From: Edaphobacter flagellatus
Lineage (GTDB): Bacteria; Acidobacteriota; Terriglobia; Terriglobales; Acidobacteriaceae
NCBI RefSeq assembly: GCF_025264665.1
Contig: NZ_CP073697.1
Location: forward strand, 1,674,001-1,738,000
Direction of reading: 5' to 3'
Length of the DNA stretch: 64,000 bases
In this document: piece by piece, positions 43,846 to 55,083 of the stretch
Position numbering within the stretch: position 1 is the first letter of the stretch
Layout of the letters: each line of letters starts with the position of its first letter
Position numbers and translations under genes: made by a program
Notes under the pieces: model-generated
Told to the model about the DNA's origin: nothing
Seen by the model: the letters and a program-made list of their open reading frames with translations, nothing else
Databases searched by the model: none

Positions 43846-43889
43846 TCGAAACTTTTCTCCTCTATGATTTCCAGATAAATAATCGAGCT

Positions 43890-45716
43890 CTATCTATAAC
43901 TAGCCGCCTGCATCTCGAACATGCCAGCGTAGACGCCGCCCGCCGCCATAAGCTGCTGATGGTTACCTTCCTCAATCAGGCGGCCACCCGACAAGACAAC
44001 AATGCGGTCTGCCATACGAACAGTTGAAAAGCGATGCGAGATCAGCAGAGCCATCTTTCCTTCGGTGAGCTCAGCAAAGCGTTCAAAGACCTCAAGCTCA
44101 CTGCGTGCATCAAGAGCCGCTGTCGGCTCGTCAAGTATAAGCAACTCGGCATCGCGCAGATAAGCTCTTGCTAATGCAATCTTCTGCCACTCTCCTCCAG
44201 AAAGCTCAACGCCGCCTTCGAATCTGCGGCCGAGCATCTGATCATAGCCACCCGCAAGTTTTCCGACGACCGTGTCTGCGAGGCTCTTCTGCGCGGCGGA
44301 CTCAAGTTCCAACTGCGTGTGGGGCTTGTCCACACGTCCGACAGCAATGTTCTCTCGCGCTGTCATCTCGAAACGCACAAAATCCTGAAAGATGACGCCG
44401 ATATGACGATGCAGATCTTCCAGCGAGTATTCGCGCAGATCGACGCCATTCAGCAGAATCTGGCCTTCGGTCGGATCGTAGAGCCGCGTAATCAACTTCA
44501 CCACGGTCGTCTTGCCTTGCCCGTTTTCTCCAATCAATGCGATGCGCTCACCGGGACGCAGCACCATATTGAAGTCTTTCAGCACGCGGCGTGTCGTACC
44601 GGGATACGCAAACGAGACATTGCGAAACTCAAAACCTTGAACAATCGCAGCAGGAAATCGGTGACCTTGCGGGTTTGCATCGACAGTTGGCTCCATCTGG
44701 AAGAACGCCAGCAGATCGGTCAGGAACAATGCCTGATCTGCAATACCGGATGCGGTCGAGAAGACCTGCTGAAGATTTGAGCTGGCTTGCTGAATCGCTG
44801 TTGTCAAAAAGAAAAACTGGCCGATGTCATATCCTCCGCCGAGAGTGCGCCAGATTACGTAAACATAAGCGCCGTAGTAACCCAGTGTGCCGATTGTTCC
44901 AAGCAGGCCACCGAGAAACAGCTTCTTTTGCGCGAGTGCGACATCTTCGCGATAGATTCGATCGGCAAGCGCTTTGAATCTGTCGGTAAAGAAGCGATGC
45001 AAGCCGAACAGCTTGACCTCTTTCGCACCTTCACGGCTGCCGGCGACCTGTCGCAGGTAGTCCATCTGCCGCTTGGCCGGAGTCTGACGAAAATTCTTCG
45101 CATATCCCAAAAAGGCAAAGTGCGTCTCGCCTAAAAATGACGGAAGCACGCCGAGCAGCAGCAACAACACAAGCCACGGCGATGCCCAGGCAAGCGCAGC
45201 AGAAAAAGCGATGGTGGTAATGACCTGCTGCACGAGACGCCCCATCTGCTGAATCATCACCAGGCGGTCGGTCGCCTGCACACGCGCTCGCTCCAGGCGG
45301 TCATAGAAAGCAGGATCTTCGTACGTCGTCAGATCGAGCCGCGATGCCTGATCCATGACGCGCACGCTTACCAACTGCGTGTAGCGGTTCGCCAGCAACG
45401 CATCGGTGTAATCGATCACACGCAGCAGGAGACCAAGAAGAACATTGAGCACCACCTCTGCGACCACCAGCGTCCAGAAATTCGGAGCGAGCGGATGCCC
45501 ATGCAGTGCAATGGAGATGTCATTGAGGATGTATTGCGCAACCTTCGCGATACCAAAGGGCAGAACCGCGACAAAACCACGTAATATCAGCCCCCATGTC
45601 ACCACCCACGGGCCAGAGTCCCAGAGAATACGGAGCACGGGCGGCACATTACGCAATGCGCGTACGCGTTCCAGCCACGGGCTCTGGGGTTTTGCAGGGT
45701 ATTGACGGTCGCTCAT
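43890..45716 (-). CDS. ABC exporter, fused membrane and ATPase domains
   Basis: 608 residues: six-helix membrane domain (about 40-330) then an ATPase domain with Walker A GENGQGKTT (about 398), signature LSGGEWQK and Walker B LLILDEPTAALD, and ISHRFSTV. Size and layout match half-transporters such as MsbA and the cyclic-glucan exporter NdvA/ChvA. It is first in an operon with the NdvB-like synthase (44-base gap), the same pairing as ndvA-ndvB in rhizobia, so glucan export is the best guess. Sequence alone does not separate this from other exporters. Confidence 0.88.
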   Translation of the reverse strand: MSDRQYPAKPQSPWLERVRALRNVPPVLRILWDSGPWVVTWGLILRGFVAVLPFGIAKVAQYILNDISIALHGHPLAPNFWTLVVAEVVLNVLLGLLLRVIDYTDALLANRYTQLVSVRVMDQASRLDLTTYEDPAFYDRLERARVQATDRLVMIQQMGRLVQQVITTIAFSAALAWASPWLVLLLLLGVLPSFLGETHFAFLGYAKNFRQTPAKRQMDYLRQVAGSREGAKEVKLFGLHRFFTDRFKALADRIYREDVALAQKKLFLGGLLGTIGTLGYYGAYVYVIWRTLGGGYDIGQFFFLTTAIQQASSNLQQVFSTASGIADQALFLTDLLAFFQMEPTVDANPQGHRFPAAIVQGFEFRNVSFAYPGTTRRVLKDFNMVLRPGERIALIGENGQGKTTVVKLITRLYDPTEGQILLNGVDLREYSLEDLHRHIGVIFQDFVRFEMTARENIAVGRVDKPHTQLELESAAQKSLADTVVGKLAGGYDQMLGRRFEGGVELSGGEWQKIALARAYLRDAELLILDEPTAALDARSELEVFERFAELTEGKMALLISHRFSTVRMADRIVVLSGGRLIEEGNHQQLMAAGGVYAGMFEMQAASYR

Positions 45717-45727
45717 ATCTTATTGAT

Positions 45728-45751
45728 TCGCTTTATTTTGATCGCTTTATT
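45728..45751. repeat. Tandem TCGCTTTATT upstream of ABC exporter
   Basis: Two exact copies of TCGCTTTATT, 14 bases apart (45728-45737 and 45742-45751), beginning 11 bases upstream of the exporter start. On the coding strand each reads AATAAAGCGA. Possible regulator or RNA-binding site. Confidence 0.5.
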
Positions 45752-45864
45752 GGAATGCATCAAGAAAGATTGCGCGCTCGCCGGCTACTGCATCATTCCT
45801 GTTAAGGATGGATGCGCGATATCCCGCGCACGTTGGATAGCAGCACACAGGTAACTGCTTGTTC

Positions 45865-45900
45865 CAAAAAACGAAAGCGGCTGGTGAGCCCCAGCCGCTT
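45865..45900 (-). terminator. Terminator after DUF937/OmpA gene
   Basis: Arms AAGCGGCTGG / CCAGCCGCTT with a 6-base loop; on the minus strand the hairpin is followed by TTCGTTTTTTGG. A textbook intrinsic terminator 23 bases after the stop. Confidence 0.85.
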
Positions 45901-45922
45901 CGTCCCAATTCAACGTTTCAGT

Positions 45923-47119
45923 CTACTTTGCTGTGACCCGCATCGCGATCCTGCGATTCTGCTGGCGTCCTTCCTCTGTTGCGTTGTCACCCACCGGGTA
46001 TTGATCGCCGTAGCCCTGGGACTCGAGACGCGAAGCATCGACCCCCTTGGCGACCAGTTCATTCATGACATTCTTCGCACGCTCTTCCGAGAGTTTCTGG
46101 TTTGCTGCGGCATCCCCTGTATTGTCGGTATAACCGCCAATCTTCAGGTGAACATTTGGGAAGGCCTTAAGAATCTCTGCAATGTTATTCAGCTGCTCTT
46201 GTGAAGCTGGCTGAAGCGTCGCTTTTCCGGTGTCAAAAGTGAGGCGATCAAAATTGAACCAGGTCGTCGAATCCACCGGTTTCGAGCTGTCCTGAATAAA
46301 CGCAAGCAGCTTGTTCTCGACACCAAATTGCGGGATGTTCAATTCAACGCCATCCGGCAATTTTGTCTTGAAGAAGTCACCCAGCGCCGATGCAGCTGAA
46401 GAGGCTGCAGAGGAGGCAGTGTTCGCTGCGTTCTGCATCGTCTCGGTCACGGGCGCTTTGGAGCGATTGAAGAACCAGAGGCCTGCCAACAACAAGGCAG
46501 CAAGCACGATCACAGGCCACAGCCAACGGCTGGTCGATGCAGCTGCAGCCGGTGCCGCCGCCGCGAGACTGGGAATTCCTCCGCCCAGCAAATTACGGAA
46601 CCCCGCAGGCAAAAATCCTTGCAGACTCGGCGCTTCGCTCTTCAACGAAGAGAGCAACCCTGTGGCGCTCACGTTATTGTCGCGGACAAATTTGCTCAAG
46701 CCTCCGAGCACCAAGGGAGCTGCCATTGTCAGAAGGCTCGATGCTTTGCCTGAGCCTATTCCAGCGGCTTGACCGATTGAGTCCGTTATCGATCCCAGAC
46801 GAGAGCCAAAGAGCATGGAGAGGAACTTCCCGCCGAGATCGCCGAGAGGCGATCCAGCCACTGCAGTCGTAATTGCCGAAGGGTTAGAAGCTAAACCAGA
46901 AAGCGCGCTTGTTGTAGACGGGTTCGTGAGCATGCTGAAGATCTGGCTTAAAAATCCAGGCTCATCGGCTTTCGCGATCAGGCCAGACAGCATTGCCGCT
47001 GCACTGCCCTGCAAGCCTTGCTGTACAACCGCGCTCGATTCGCCCAATTGAGAGGCAACGGCACCCGTCACCTGAGGCCCAATGAAACCCATAACACTAT
47101 CGATGATTGAGCTGGACAT
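45923..47119 (-). CDS. DUF937-OmpA fusion protein
   Basis: 398 residues: an N-terminal DUF937-like region (about 1-150, Gly/Ala/Ser-rich helices such as GFIGPQVTGAVASQLGES), a second short segment, one membrane helix (about 199-217, WLWPVIVLAALLLAGLWFF) and a C-terminal OmpA-type peptidoglycan-binding domain (about 275-398: LKIGGYTDNTGDAAANQKLSEERA, QNRRIAMRV). No signal peptide is seen, so the N-terminal region should be cytoplasmic and the OmpA domain periplasmic, anchored to the cell wall. AGGAGGATTTTC precedes the ATG. Role unknown; DUF937 is poorly characterised. Confidence 0.85.
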   Translation of the reverse strand: MSSSIIDSVMGFIGPQVTGAVASQLGESSAVVQQGLQGSAAAMLSGLIAKADEPGFLSQIFSMLTNPSTTSALSGLASNPSAITTAVAGSPLGDLGGKFLSMLFGSRLGSITDSIGQAAGIGSGKASSLLTMAAPLVLGGLSKFVRDNNVSATGLLSSLKSEAPSLQGFLPAGFRNLLGGGIPSLAAAAPAAAASTSRWLWPVIVLAALLLAGLWFFNRSKAPVTETMQNAANTASSAASSAASALGDFFKTKLPDGVELNIPQFGVENKLLAFIQDSSKPVDSTTWFNFDRLTFDTGKATLQPASQEQLNNIAEILKAFPNVHLKIGGYTDNTGDAAANQKLSEERAKNVMNELVAKGVDASRLESQGYGDQYPVGDNATEEGRQQNRRIAMRVTAK

Positions 47120-47307
47120 GAAAATCCTCCTCTTTTCTTTTCGTGTGTGTCTCTCTTTCGCGGCCCAAATTCTTCTTTCAACACAAACTGAACTCGCAAC
47201 GACCTTTGCATGGAGACGTCAAGATTGTTGCGGTCTCCCATCATAGACTCAATCCACATCATTGCATCCCGAAGAGGGCAGGTTTTACCTGACTTTAACT
47301 CGCCATG

Positions 47308-49473
47308 CTATTCCTCCTCGTCGCCTACAGGCCGCTTCGCCGTCGCCATAATCTTCTCCGAGAGGTGCTGCGGCACGACATCGTAGTGATCCATATCCAT
47401 ACGAAAACTTCCTCTTCCCTGCGTGATCGAAGTCAGCGAGGACCCATAATTCAACATCTCCGCCATTGGGACCTCCGCTCGGACAACCGTTCCCGTGTCT
47501 GAGCTATCCATGCCCTGCACGCGACCACGCCGGCTGTTGAGGTCGGCCAGCAGCGCTCCGGAAAACTCATCCGGCGCTTCAATCTCAACACGCATCACCG
47601 GTTCAAGAAGCGAGGGCTTTGCCTGTTCCATACATTTTCGGAAGGCAATTCGCGCGGCCAGCTTGAAGGACATCTCGCTTGAATCCACATCGTGATAACT
47701 ACCGTCGAAGACCGTCACCTTGAAGTCCACTACGGGATAGCCTGCGAGAAACCCTCTCGCAGCCGACTCATGAATTCCCTTTTCGACTGCTGGCACAAAT
47801 TGCCGTGGAATCGCGCCGCCGAAGATCTCATTTGCGAACACAATACCACTTCCGCGCGGCAGAGGCTCCAACCTGATCTTGCAGTCGCCAAATTGCCCAT
47901 GCCCTCCCGTCTGCTTTTTGTGTCTTCCCTGCGCCTCGGCGCATCCGCGAATCGTCTCGCGATAAGGCACCTTCGGAGCCTTCAACGTTACCTCCGTGTG
48001 GTAGCGCTTCTTCAGCTTGGAGACGATCGCCTCGATGTGCGTCTGCCCAGAGCCCGCTACGAGAAATTCGTTCGTCTGGGGATCGCGATAAAAACGCACC
48101 ATCGAATCCTCCTCCATCAATTTATGGAGCGCGGGTGCAAGCTTGTCCTCGTCTGCACGCGATTTTGGCTCGATGGCATAGGTCATCACAGGCTCAGGCG
48201 CAGTGACAGCCTCAAGAAAGATCTCGTGCTGTCGATCGCCGAGCGTATCGCCGCTCAGCGTCGAACGCAGCTTCGGCACTGCTCCAAGATCACCCGCATG
48301 GAGCTCCGGGATTTCTGCGGGCTTCCTTCCCTGCATTACAGACAAATGCGCTAACCGCTCCTGCTCGTGCCGCGTAAAGTTCTGTACCGTCATATCGTTC
48401 TTCACCACGCCACTTACAACCTTGAAGAACGAGATCTTTCCAGTAAATGGATCGGACATGGTTTTGTAGACATAGAGAGCGAGCGGCTCCTTGTCATCCA
48501 TGCGCCGCATCACCATCTCTTCATGCGCCAGCGCAGCAAGACCGTCACCAGCCTTCGCTTCTCCGTTGCCGTTTGTGGCCGTAGTGCGTGCCGCGCGGGC
48601 GGCAATGGGAACACGCTCTGCCGGAGCTGGTGCATATATCTTCAAGAAATCCAGCAGATGATCTGTACCAACGTTTCTAAGTCCGCTGGTGTACAGCACG
48701 GGAAAGATGCGATCCTCGCGAATGGCCTCATGCAAGGCAGCGATCAAATGCTCCTCGGGAATTGTGCCTTCGCGGAAGAACTCCTCCATCAGCTCATCCT
48801 TGCCCTCTGCCACCAGCTCCACCAGAGCTTCATGTGCCTTCTGGGCATCGTTTTCAAGAGCGGGTGGAATGGGTCCGGGCTCTCCACGACCGTTGCCGTT
48901 CGGTTGATATAGATAGGCTTTCATCGTGACCAGATCGACGACGCCATGAAAGCCCTTTTCGTCCACAATCGGAAGCTCGATAGGAACAACCTGCCTTCCC
49001 CATCGCGCCTGCATCGCTTCGATCATCTGGTCGCGCCCGATGCGGCTGTCGGCCTTGGGATGGTCGAGCTGATTTACGACGATGGCACGAGGCAGCGCCA
49101 CCTCCGTCGCATACTTCCATACCCTATCCGTCATCGTCTCGACACCAGAGCAGGCGTTGACGACCACCAGCGCCGATTCGACGGGCATCATCGCCGTCCG
49201 CGCCTCATGCACAAACATATGGAATCCTGGCGTATCGACGAGGTTCACCTTGACTCCGCTCCACTCCGCGAAGGCCACGGCGTTCGACATTGTTGTCTGC
49301 CGGGCCACTTCTTCGTCGTCGTAAGCCGTAACGGCAGAGCCGTCTTCCACACGCCCAAGCTCGGGAGTCATCTTTGCTGCGTGCAGCATGGCGGCAATCA
49401 ACGATGTCTTTCCGCTGTGCGCATGACCCACCACGGCCACATTGCGAATATCGCTTCCTGTATAGACCCTCAT
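47308..49473 (-). CDS. EF-G-like translational GTPase (EF-G2 type)
   Basis: 721 residues from the ATG at 49473, which has a strong GGAGGAATCCGT ahead of it; the frame is open 65 codons further up without protein-like sequence. GTPase domain at the start (GHAHSGKTSL, DTPGF, NQLD in place of NKXD), then domains II-V with TGGHGQFGDCKIRLEP. It resembles the FusA paralogue EF-G2 found besides the main EF-G, whose role is not settled. The Asn-Gln-Leu-Asp G4 motif and a divergent switch region distinguish it from housekeeping fusA, usually located with rpsLG and tufA. Confidence 0.9.
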   Translation of the reverse strand: MRVYTGSDIRNVAVVGHAHSGKTSLIAAMLHAAKMTPELGRVEDGSAVTAYDDEEVARQTTMSNAVAFAEWSGVKVNLVDTPGFHMFVHEARTAMMPVESALVVVNACSGVETMTDRVWKYATEVALPRAIVVNQLDHPKADSRIGRDQMIEAMQARWGRQVVPIELPIVDEKGFHGVVDLVTMKAYLYQPNGNGRGEPGPIPPALENDAQKAHEALVELVAEGKDELMEEFFREGTIPEEHLIAALHEAIREDRIFPVLYTSGLRNVGTDHLLDFLKIYAPAPAERVPIAARAARTTATNGNGEAKAGDGLAALAHEEMVMRRMDDKEPLALYVYKTMSDPFTGKISFFKVVSGVVKNDMTVQNFTRHEQERLAHLSVMQGRKPAEIPELHAGDLGAVPKLRSTLSGDTLGDRQHEIFLEAVTAPEPVMTYAIEPKSRADEDKLAPALHKLMEEDSMVRFYRDPQTNEFLVAGSGQTHIEAIVSKLKKRYHTEVTLKAPKVPYRETIRGCAEAQGRHKKQTGGHGQFGDCKIRLEPLPRGSGIVFANEIFGGAIPRQFVPAVEKGIHESAARGFLAGYPVVDFKVTVFDGSYHDVDSSEMSFKLAARIAFRKCMEQAKPSLLEPVMRVEIEAPDEFSGALLADLNSRRGRVQGMDSSDTGTVVRAEVPMAEMLNYGSSLTSITQGRGSFRMDMDHYDVVPQHLSEKIMATAKRPVGDEEE

Positions 49474-49796
49474 ACGGATTCCTCCATCGGCTCTGCCTCT
49501 ATTGCAAACAGAAGGAACGCAGCTCGATTCCGCTGCGTCGTATTTATCGTTTTGCTTTTGAGCGGATTCTGATACGTGCTGCAAAGCGCAGGGAATGCGC
49601 TGCGCCCCGGATGCACCGGTCGTCTCTGCCAGCGCTGGGTCACCGGCATCGTCGGTTTGCTCATCCATTCCATGGATGGAGGCACCCCAAACTCAGATGT
49701 TTCGCCGTTACGGGCCAATCGACCCGTTCAACGAGACACGGATGCTATCACATATCGAGACGGCGGCGTCAATGGGCGAGTTTCAGCTCGCCACGG
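49474..49796. other. Gene-free stretch between ligA and EF-G2
   Basis: 323 bases. I see no gene with protein-like sequence. It holds a small hairpin (GGCGAG / CTCGCC, 49774-49791 region) after the ligA stop and AT-rich sequence near 49535-49560 that could hold the EF-G2 promoter. Confidence 0.5.
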
Positions 49797-51962
<2,166 letters not shown>

Positions 51963-51966
51963 TCAC

Positions 51967-52398
51967 TCAGTCCAACGGCTTCAAGACAGGCTCAACCCAA
52001 CGCAGCCGCGCCTCCGTGGAGGCAACGACATCGAAATCGTAATAGTCGCGGAATATATCTCTGCGCGCAGCAAAGTAGCTGACGGCAAGCGCTGCGAACG
52101 AGGCCCGATCCATCGTGCCCGCCTCGCGCCTGAGACGATCCAGCAGACGTATCCACATCACCGTGATCGTCTCGTGATATCCGCTCGTCTCTGTATTCTT
52201 TCCGCCTACCGATTCGTTGTACCGCCGGACGCATTCACGCATCCTGCAAAGCGCCGCCTCGCGGTCCATCGCATGCACATAGCAGGCGCCCGTCAGCAGA
52301 TGCGCGGCATGGGTCCACTGCTCCTTTGGGAGAGTGCATCCTTCAAAGGCCGCAAGAAATGCATCGATCTCCGGCTCAGTCACTGGCAATGCAGGCAT
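51967..52398 (-). CDS. Conserved hypothetical protein
   Basis: 143 residues, soluble and helical. It has the conserved-looking segment EQWTHAAHLLTGACYV and, later, GYHETITVMWIRLLDRL, with several His residues. I do not recognise a named domain. It lies 52 bases upstream of ligA and 25 bases downstream of the HxlR regulator gene, on the same strand as both. Confidence 0.75.
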   Translation of the reverse strand: MPALPVTEPEIDAFLAAFEGCTLPKEQWTHAAHLLTGACYVHAMDREAALCRMRECVRRYNESVGGKNTETSGYHETITVMWIRLLDRLRREAGTMDRASFAALAVSYFAARRDIFRDYYDFDVVASTEARLRWVEPVLKPLD

Positions 52399-52423
52399 AC
52401 AAACAGAATACGGGAGAGGATCC

Positions 52424-52768
52424 TTATTCGCTTGCCGGGACGTTCTGCTGTCTTGCGATATGGATGCGGCCCCAGGCGCATATCGATTCCAGCACCGGCA
52501 GCATCGTCATTCCGTACTCAGAGATGGTGTACCTTACGGTCGCGCCTCTCCTGGTCTTATCGCGCACAAGAATTCCATCGTGAGTCAGTTCCTTAAGATG
52601 ACGGATCAACATACGTTCCGTGATCTGGGGAATACTGCGTGCCAACTCACTCGTTCGCATAGGCCCATCAAGCAGCCTCCAAAGAATCGTCCCCTTCCAA
52701 CGGCCATCGATCACGGAGAGCATGGCATCAATCGGGCAAGGTGAGATCTCTTTCTTTGAAACCGCCAT
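52424..52768 (-). CDS. HxlR-family transcriptional regulator
   Basis: 114 residues, winged helix: CPIDAMLSVIDGRWKGTILWRLLDGPMRTSELARSIPQITERMLIRHLKEL and the wing RRGATVRYTISEYG. The Cys in the N-terminal segment is where several HxlR regulators sense oxidants or aldehydes. Divergent from the DUF1772 gene, with a perfect 16-base palindrome between, so control of that gene and of itself is likely. Confidence 0.92.
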   Translation of the reverse strand: MAVSKKEISPCPIDAMLSVIDGRWKGTILWRLLDGPMRTSELARSIPQITERMLIRHLKELTHDGILVRDKTRRGATVRYTISEYGMTMLPVLESICAWGRIHIARQQNVPASE

Positions 52769-52782
52769 CCAATCACCTCACA

Positions 52783-52798
52783 CTGACAAATTTGTCAG
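52783..52798. promoter_or_regulatory. Perfect 16-base palindrome, likely HxlR operator
   Basis: CTGACAAATTTGTCAG, symmetric without a spacer, between the HxlR gene start (52768) and the divergent DUF1772 gene (52869). Only 15 bases from the regulator start, so binding would block its own transcription. Confidence 0.65.
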
Positions 52799-52868
52799 GT
52801 TCACTTTATGAACCAGAATAGGCGATTCTCCCCTCTCATCTGAAGCACCAGAACAGGAGTCAGCTTGT

Positions 52869-53312
52869 ATGTCTATGCTTGATATCGCCACGATCGTCAT
52901 CATCGGCCTTATGGTCGGCAACGAACTCACCGTATCTCTATTTATCAATCCAGCGATGCAGCAGCTGGAGCCTGGCGCGAGGGCAAAAGCAGTGAGTCTC
53001 TTTGCGCGCTCGCTTGGGCGAGTCATGCCCTTCTGGTACAGCGCGTGTCTCATCCTGCTGATCGCCGAAACTGTTCTGCGAAAAGCACAGGCCGCATTCG
53101 CGCCCCTGTTAACTGCTTCCGCACTCTGGGCCGCGACGATTCTCTTCTCTGTTCTTCTGCTGGTGCCCATCAACAACCGCATGTCTGCACTCCAGCCCGA
53201 CGATTCGCCGCAATGGGTCGTCGAGCACCAGCGGTGGGAGAACCTCCACCGCCTGCGAATTTTGCTCCTTGTGGTTGCCATGATTCTCGTCGTACACAGC
53301 CTGCTGCGATAG
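52869..53312 (+). CDS. DUF1772-family membrane protein
   Basis: 147 residues with four hydrophobic helices (about 5-22, 55-75, 82-100, 128-146). Pattern MLDIATIVIIGLMVGNELTVSLFINPAMQQL and LLVPINNRMSALQ fits DUF1772 (anthrone-oxygenase-like) proteins. Function unknown; genes of this type are often paired with HxlR or TetR regulators and respond to small aromatic or oxidising compounds. Regulated probably by the divergent HxlR. Confidence 0.82.
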   Translation: MSMLDIATIVIIGLMVGNELTVSLFINPAMQQLEPGARAKAVSLFARSLGRVMPFWYSACLILLIAETVLRKAQAAFAPLLTASALWAATILFSVLLLVPINNRMSALQPDDSPQWVVEHQRWENLHRLRILLLVVAMILVVHSLLR

Positions 53313-53339
53313 TTTGCAGGCGCGGTATGCTGGAACCAC

Positions 53340-54380
53340 ATGGATCCTGTAACGCATTTCATGACCGGCGCTGTTCTCGCGCGCGCCGGCTTCAATCGGA
53401 AGGCGGCCTATACAACGCTTGCTATGACGCTCGCCGCCGAAGCGCCGGACCTCGACGTTCTCTGGAGCCTGAAAGGGCCTGTCGCCGCCTTTGAGCATCA
53501 TCGCGGCTGGACGCATACCCTGATCGGCATCCCGATTGAAGCCACCATCGTCACCGGCTTTGTCTGGCTCCTGCATCGCTGGTTCTTGAAGCGCGACGCG
53601 AACAAACATCAGGCTGCACCGGTTCGCTGGCTACTCCTCTATCTCTTCTCCATCCTTGCGCTGCTCAGCCACATCCTTCTCGACTGGACCAATAACTACG
53701 GCGTCCGTCCTTTCTTCCCGTTCAATCCGCGCTGGTACGCCGGCTCATTCGTCTTCATCTTTGAGCCGCTAATCTTTTTCTTCCTCCTCGCCGCATTGAT
53801 CGGGCCAGCACTGTTCGGACTCGTTGGCAGCGAAATCGGCGCGAAGCGCCAGCCCTTCCGCGGACGCGGCTGGGCCATCAGCGCACTGGCCGCCATCGTC
53901 GCTCTGTGGGGAGTTCGCTTCATTCAGCACAACAAGGCTGTGAACCTTGCGCGCGCGGCTGAATCTGATCCAGCGGCGGTCGCCCGCGCAACCGCCGATC
54001 CCTACCCGCTGAACCCCTTTCGCTGGCAGACCATTGTCGACACGCCGCTCCTCTACCGGCTCTCCACCGTCACCACCCTCACCGGCGAGGTCTTATCCAG
54101 CAACCAATCCGACATCTATTACAAGCCTCCCAGTACCCTGGCCGCCCTGGCAGCCAAGCGAAGCTGGCTGGGCCACATCTATCTCGACTGGTCGCAATAT
54201 CCCCTGGTGAATGAGACGGGAACGGACAATGACGGTTTGACGACCGTCACCTTCCGCGACCTTCGCTTCGTCTACTCCAGCGGCTTTCTGGCAGGACGAA
54301 CGCCGTTGATGGGCGTCGTCGTCATCAACAGCGACCGCCGGGTCGATCACATGGAGATGGACGGCCGTACACAACCCTGA
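53340..54380 (+). CDS. YdjM-like membrane-bound metal-dependent hydrolase
   Basis: 346 residues: the family motifs DPVTHFMTGAVLAR, EAPDLDVLW and HHRGWTHTL at the N terminus give the His/Asp metal ligands; several membrane helices follow (about 60-85, 95-118, 138-165, 185-205), then a soluble C-terminal domain of about 140 residues. The PF04307 (YdjM) family is LexA-linked in E. coli. Substrate unknown. Confidence 0.85.
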   Translation: MDPVTHFMTGAVLARAGFNRKAAYTTLAMTLAAEAPDLDVLWSLKGPVAAFEHHRGWTHTLIGIPIEATIVTGFVWLLHRWFLKRDANKHQAAPVRWLLLYLFSILALLSHILLDWTNNYGVRPFFPFNPRWYAGSFVFIFEPLIFFFLLAALIGPALFGLVGSEIGAKRQPFRGRGWAISALAAIVALWGVRFIQHNKAVNLARAAESDPAAVARATADPYPLNPFRWQTIVDTPLLYRLSTVTTLTGEVLSSNQSDIYYKPPSTLAALAAKRSWLGHIYLDWSQYPLVNETGTDNDGLTTVTFRDLRFVYSSGFLAGRTPLMGVVVINSDRRVDHMEMDGRTQP

Positions 54381-54470
54381 ACCCACCGGAACCTGAAAGG
54401 TTGACCGCGCCGCTGCGAAGTCTGAGAATGATAAAAGCCGTTACTGGCGCAATTTTTGAGGTCGTTCACC

Positions 54471-55019
54471 ATGTCAGCCTATCTTGCACTTATTGTCGCG
54501 GTTCTCAGCCGCATTCTCCCGTCGGCCTTTCATTCCACAGGGATCGGCTTTACCGCCGTCGGCGGTGGCCTGCTCTTCTTCGGCGCGCGACGCAGCCGTT
54601 GGCAGGCGATTCCTGCGGTTATCGCGATGATGGCGACCGACTATTACCTGACAACCTTTGTCTACAACTACCCCTTCCAGATGCGCGAGTATGCTGTCAC
54701 CTGGATCTGGTACGCCGCCATCTGCCTCTTCGGCCACCAGTTCCTCGCCGGCAAGCCATCGGCATGGCGTGTTGCGGGAGCCGTGCTGGTCAGCTCGACC
54801 TCCTTTTTCCTTCTCAGCAACCTCATGGTCTGGGCTACAGGTACGATGTATCCGCACACCGCGGCTGGCCTGGGAGCCTGCTACGTTGCAGGAATCCCCT
54901 TCTACGCGAATGATGCGATGTCGACTGCGCTCACCGCAGGCGCGTTCTTCGGCCTGCCCGCACTGGCTCGCCATATTGCCTGCTCGGTGCAGGAGGCGCA
55001 CAGCCAGCGCGTGGCTTGA
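54471..55019 (+). CDS. DUF6580-family membrane protein
   Basis: 182 residues with five or six helices. The ATG at 54471 with GAGGTCGTTCACC upstream is preferred over a TTG five codons earlier. Features GGGLLFFGARR and MMATDYYLTTF match small transporter-like membrane proteins annotated DUF6580; this family is related to ECF-type S components. Function is not established. Downstream of the YdjM-like gene by 90 bases and ends before a strong bidirectional terminator. Confidence 0.75.
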   Translation: MSAYLALIVAVLSRILPSAFHSTGIGFTAVGGGLLFFGARRSRWQAIPAVIAMMATDYYLTTFVYNYPFQMREYAVTWIWYAAICLFGHQFLAGKPSAWRVAGAVLVSSTSFFLLSNLMVWATGTMYPHTAAGLGACYVAGIPFYANDAMSTALTAGAFFGLPALARHIACSVQEAHSQRVA

Positions 55020-55037
55020 TTCGAGGTTACAAAATCA

Positions 55038-55065
55038 AAGGGCTGCGAGTGATCTCGCAGCCCTT
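55038..55065. terminator. Bidirectional terminator
   Basis: Arms AAGGGCTGCGAG / CTCGCAGCCCTT (12 bases, perfect) around TGAT; TTCTTCTTTG follows on the plus strand and TTGATTTTG on the minus strand. Between convergent membrane-protein genes. Confidence 0.9.
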
Positions 55066-55083
55066 CTTCTTTGCGGCCGTGCT

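Noticed and set aside
49474..49668. 65-codon N-terminal extension of the EF-G-like gene
   Set aside because: No protein-like sequence; a strong GGAGGA ribosome-binding site lies before the ATG at 49473.
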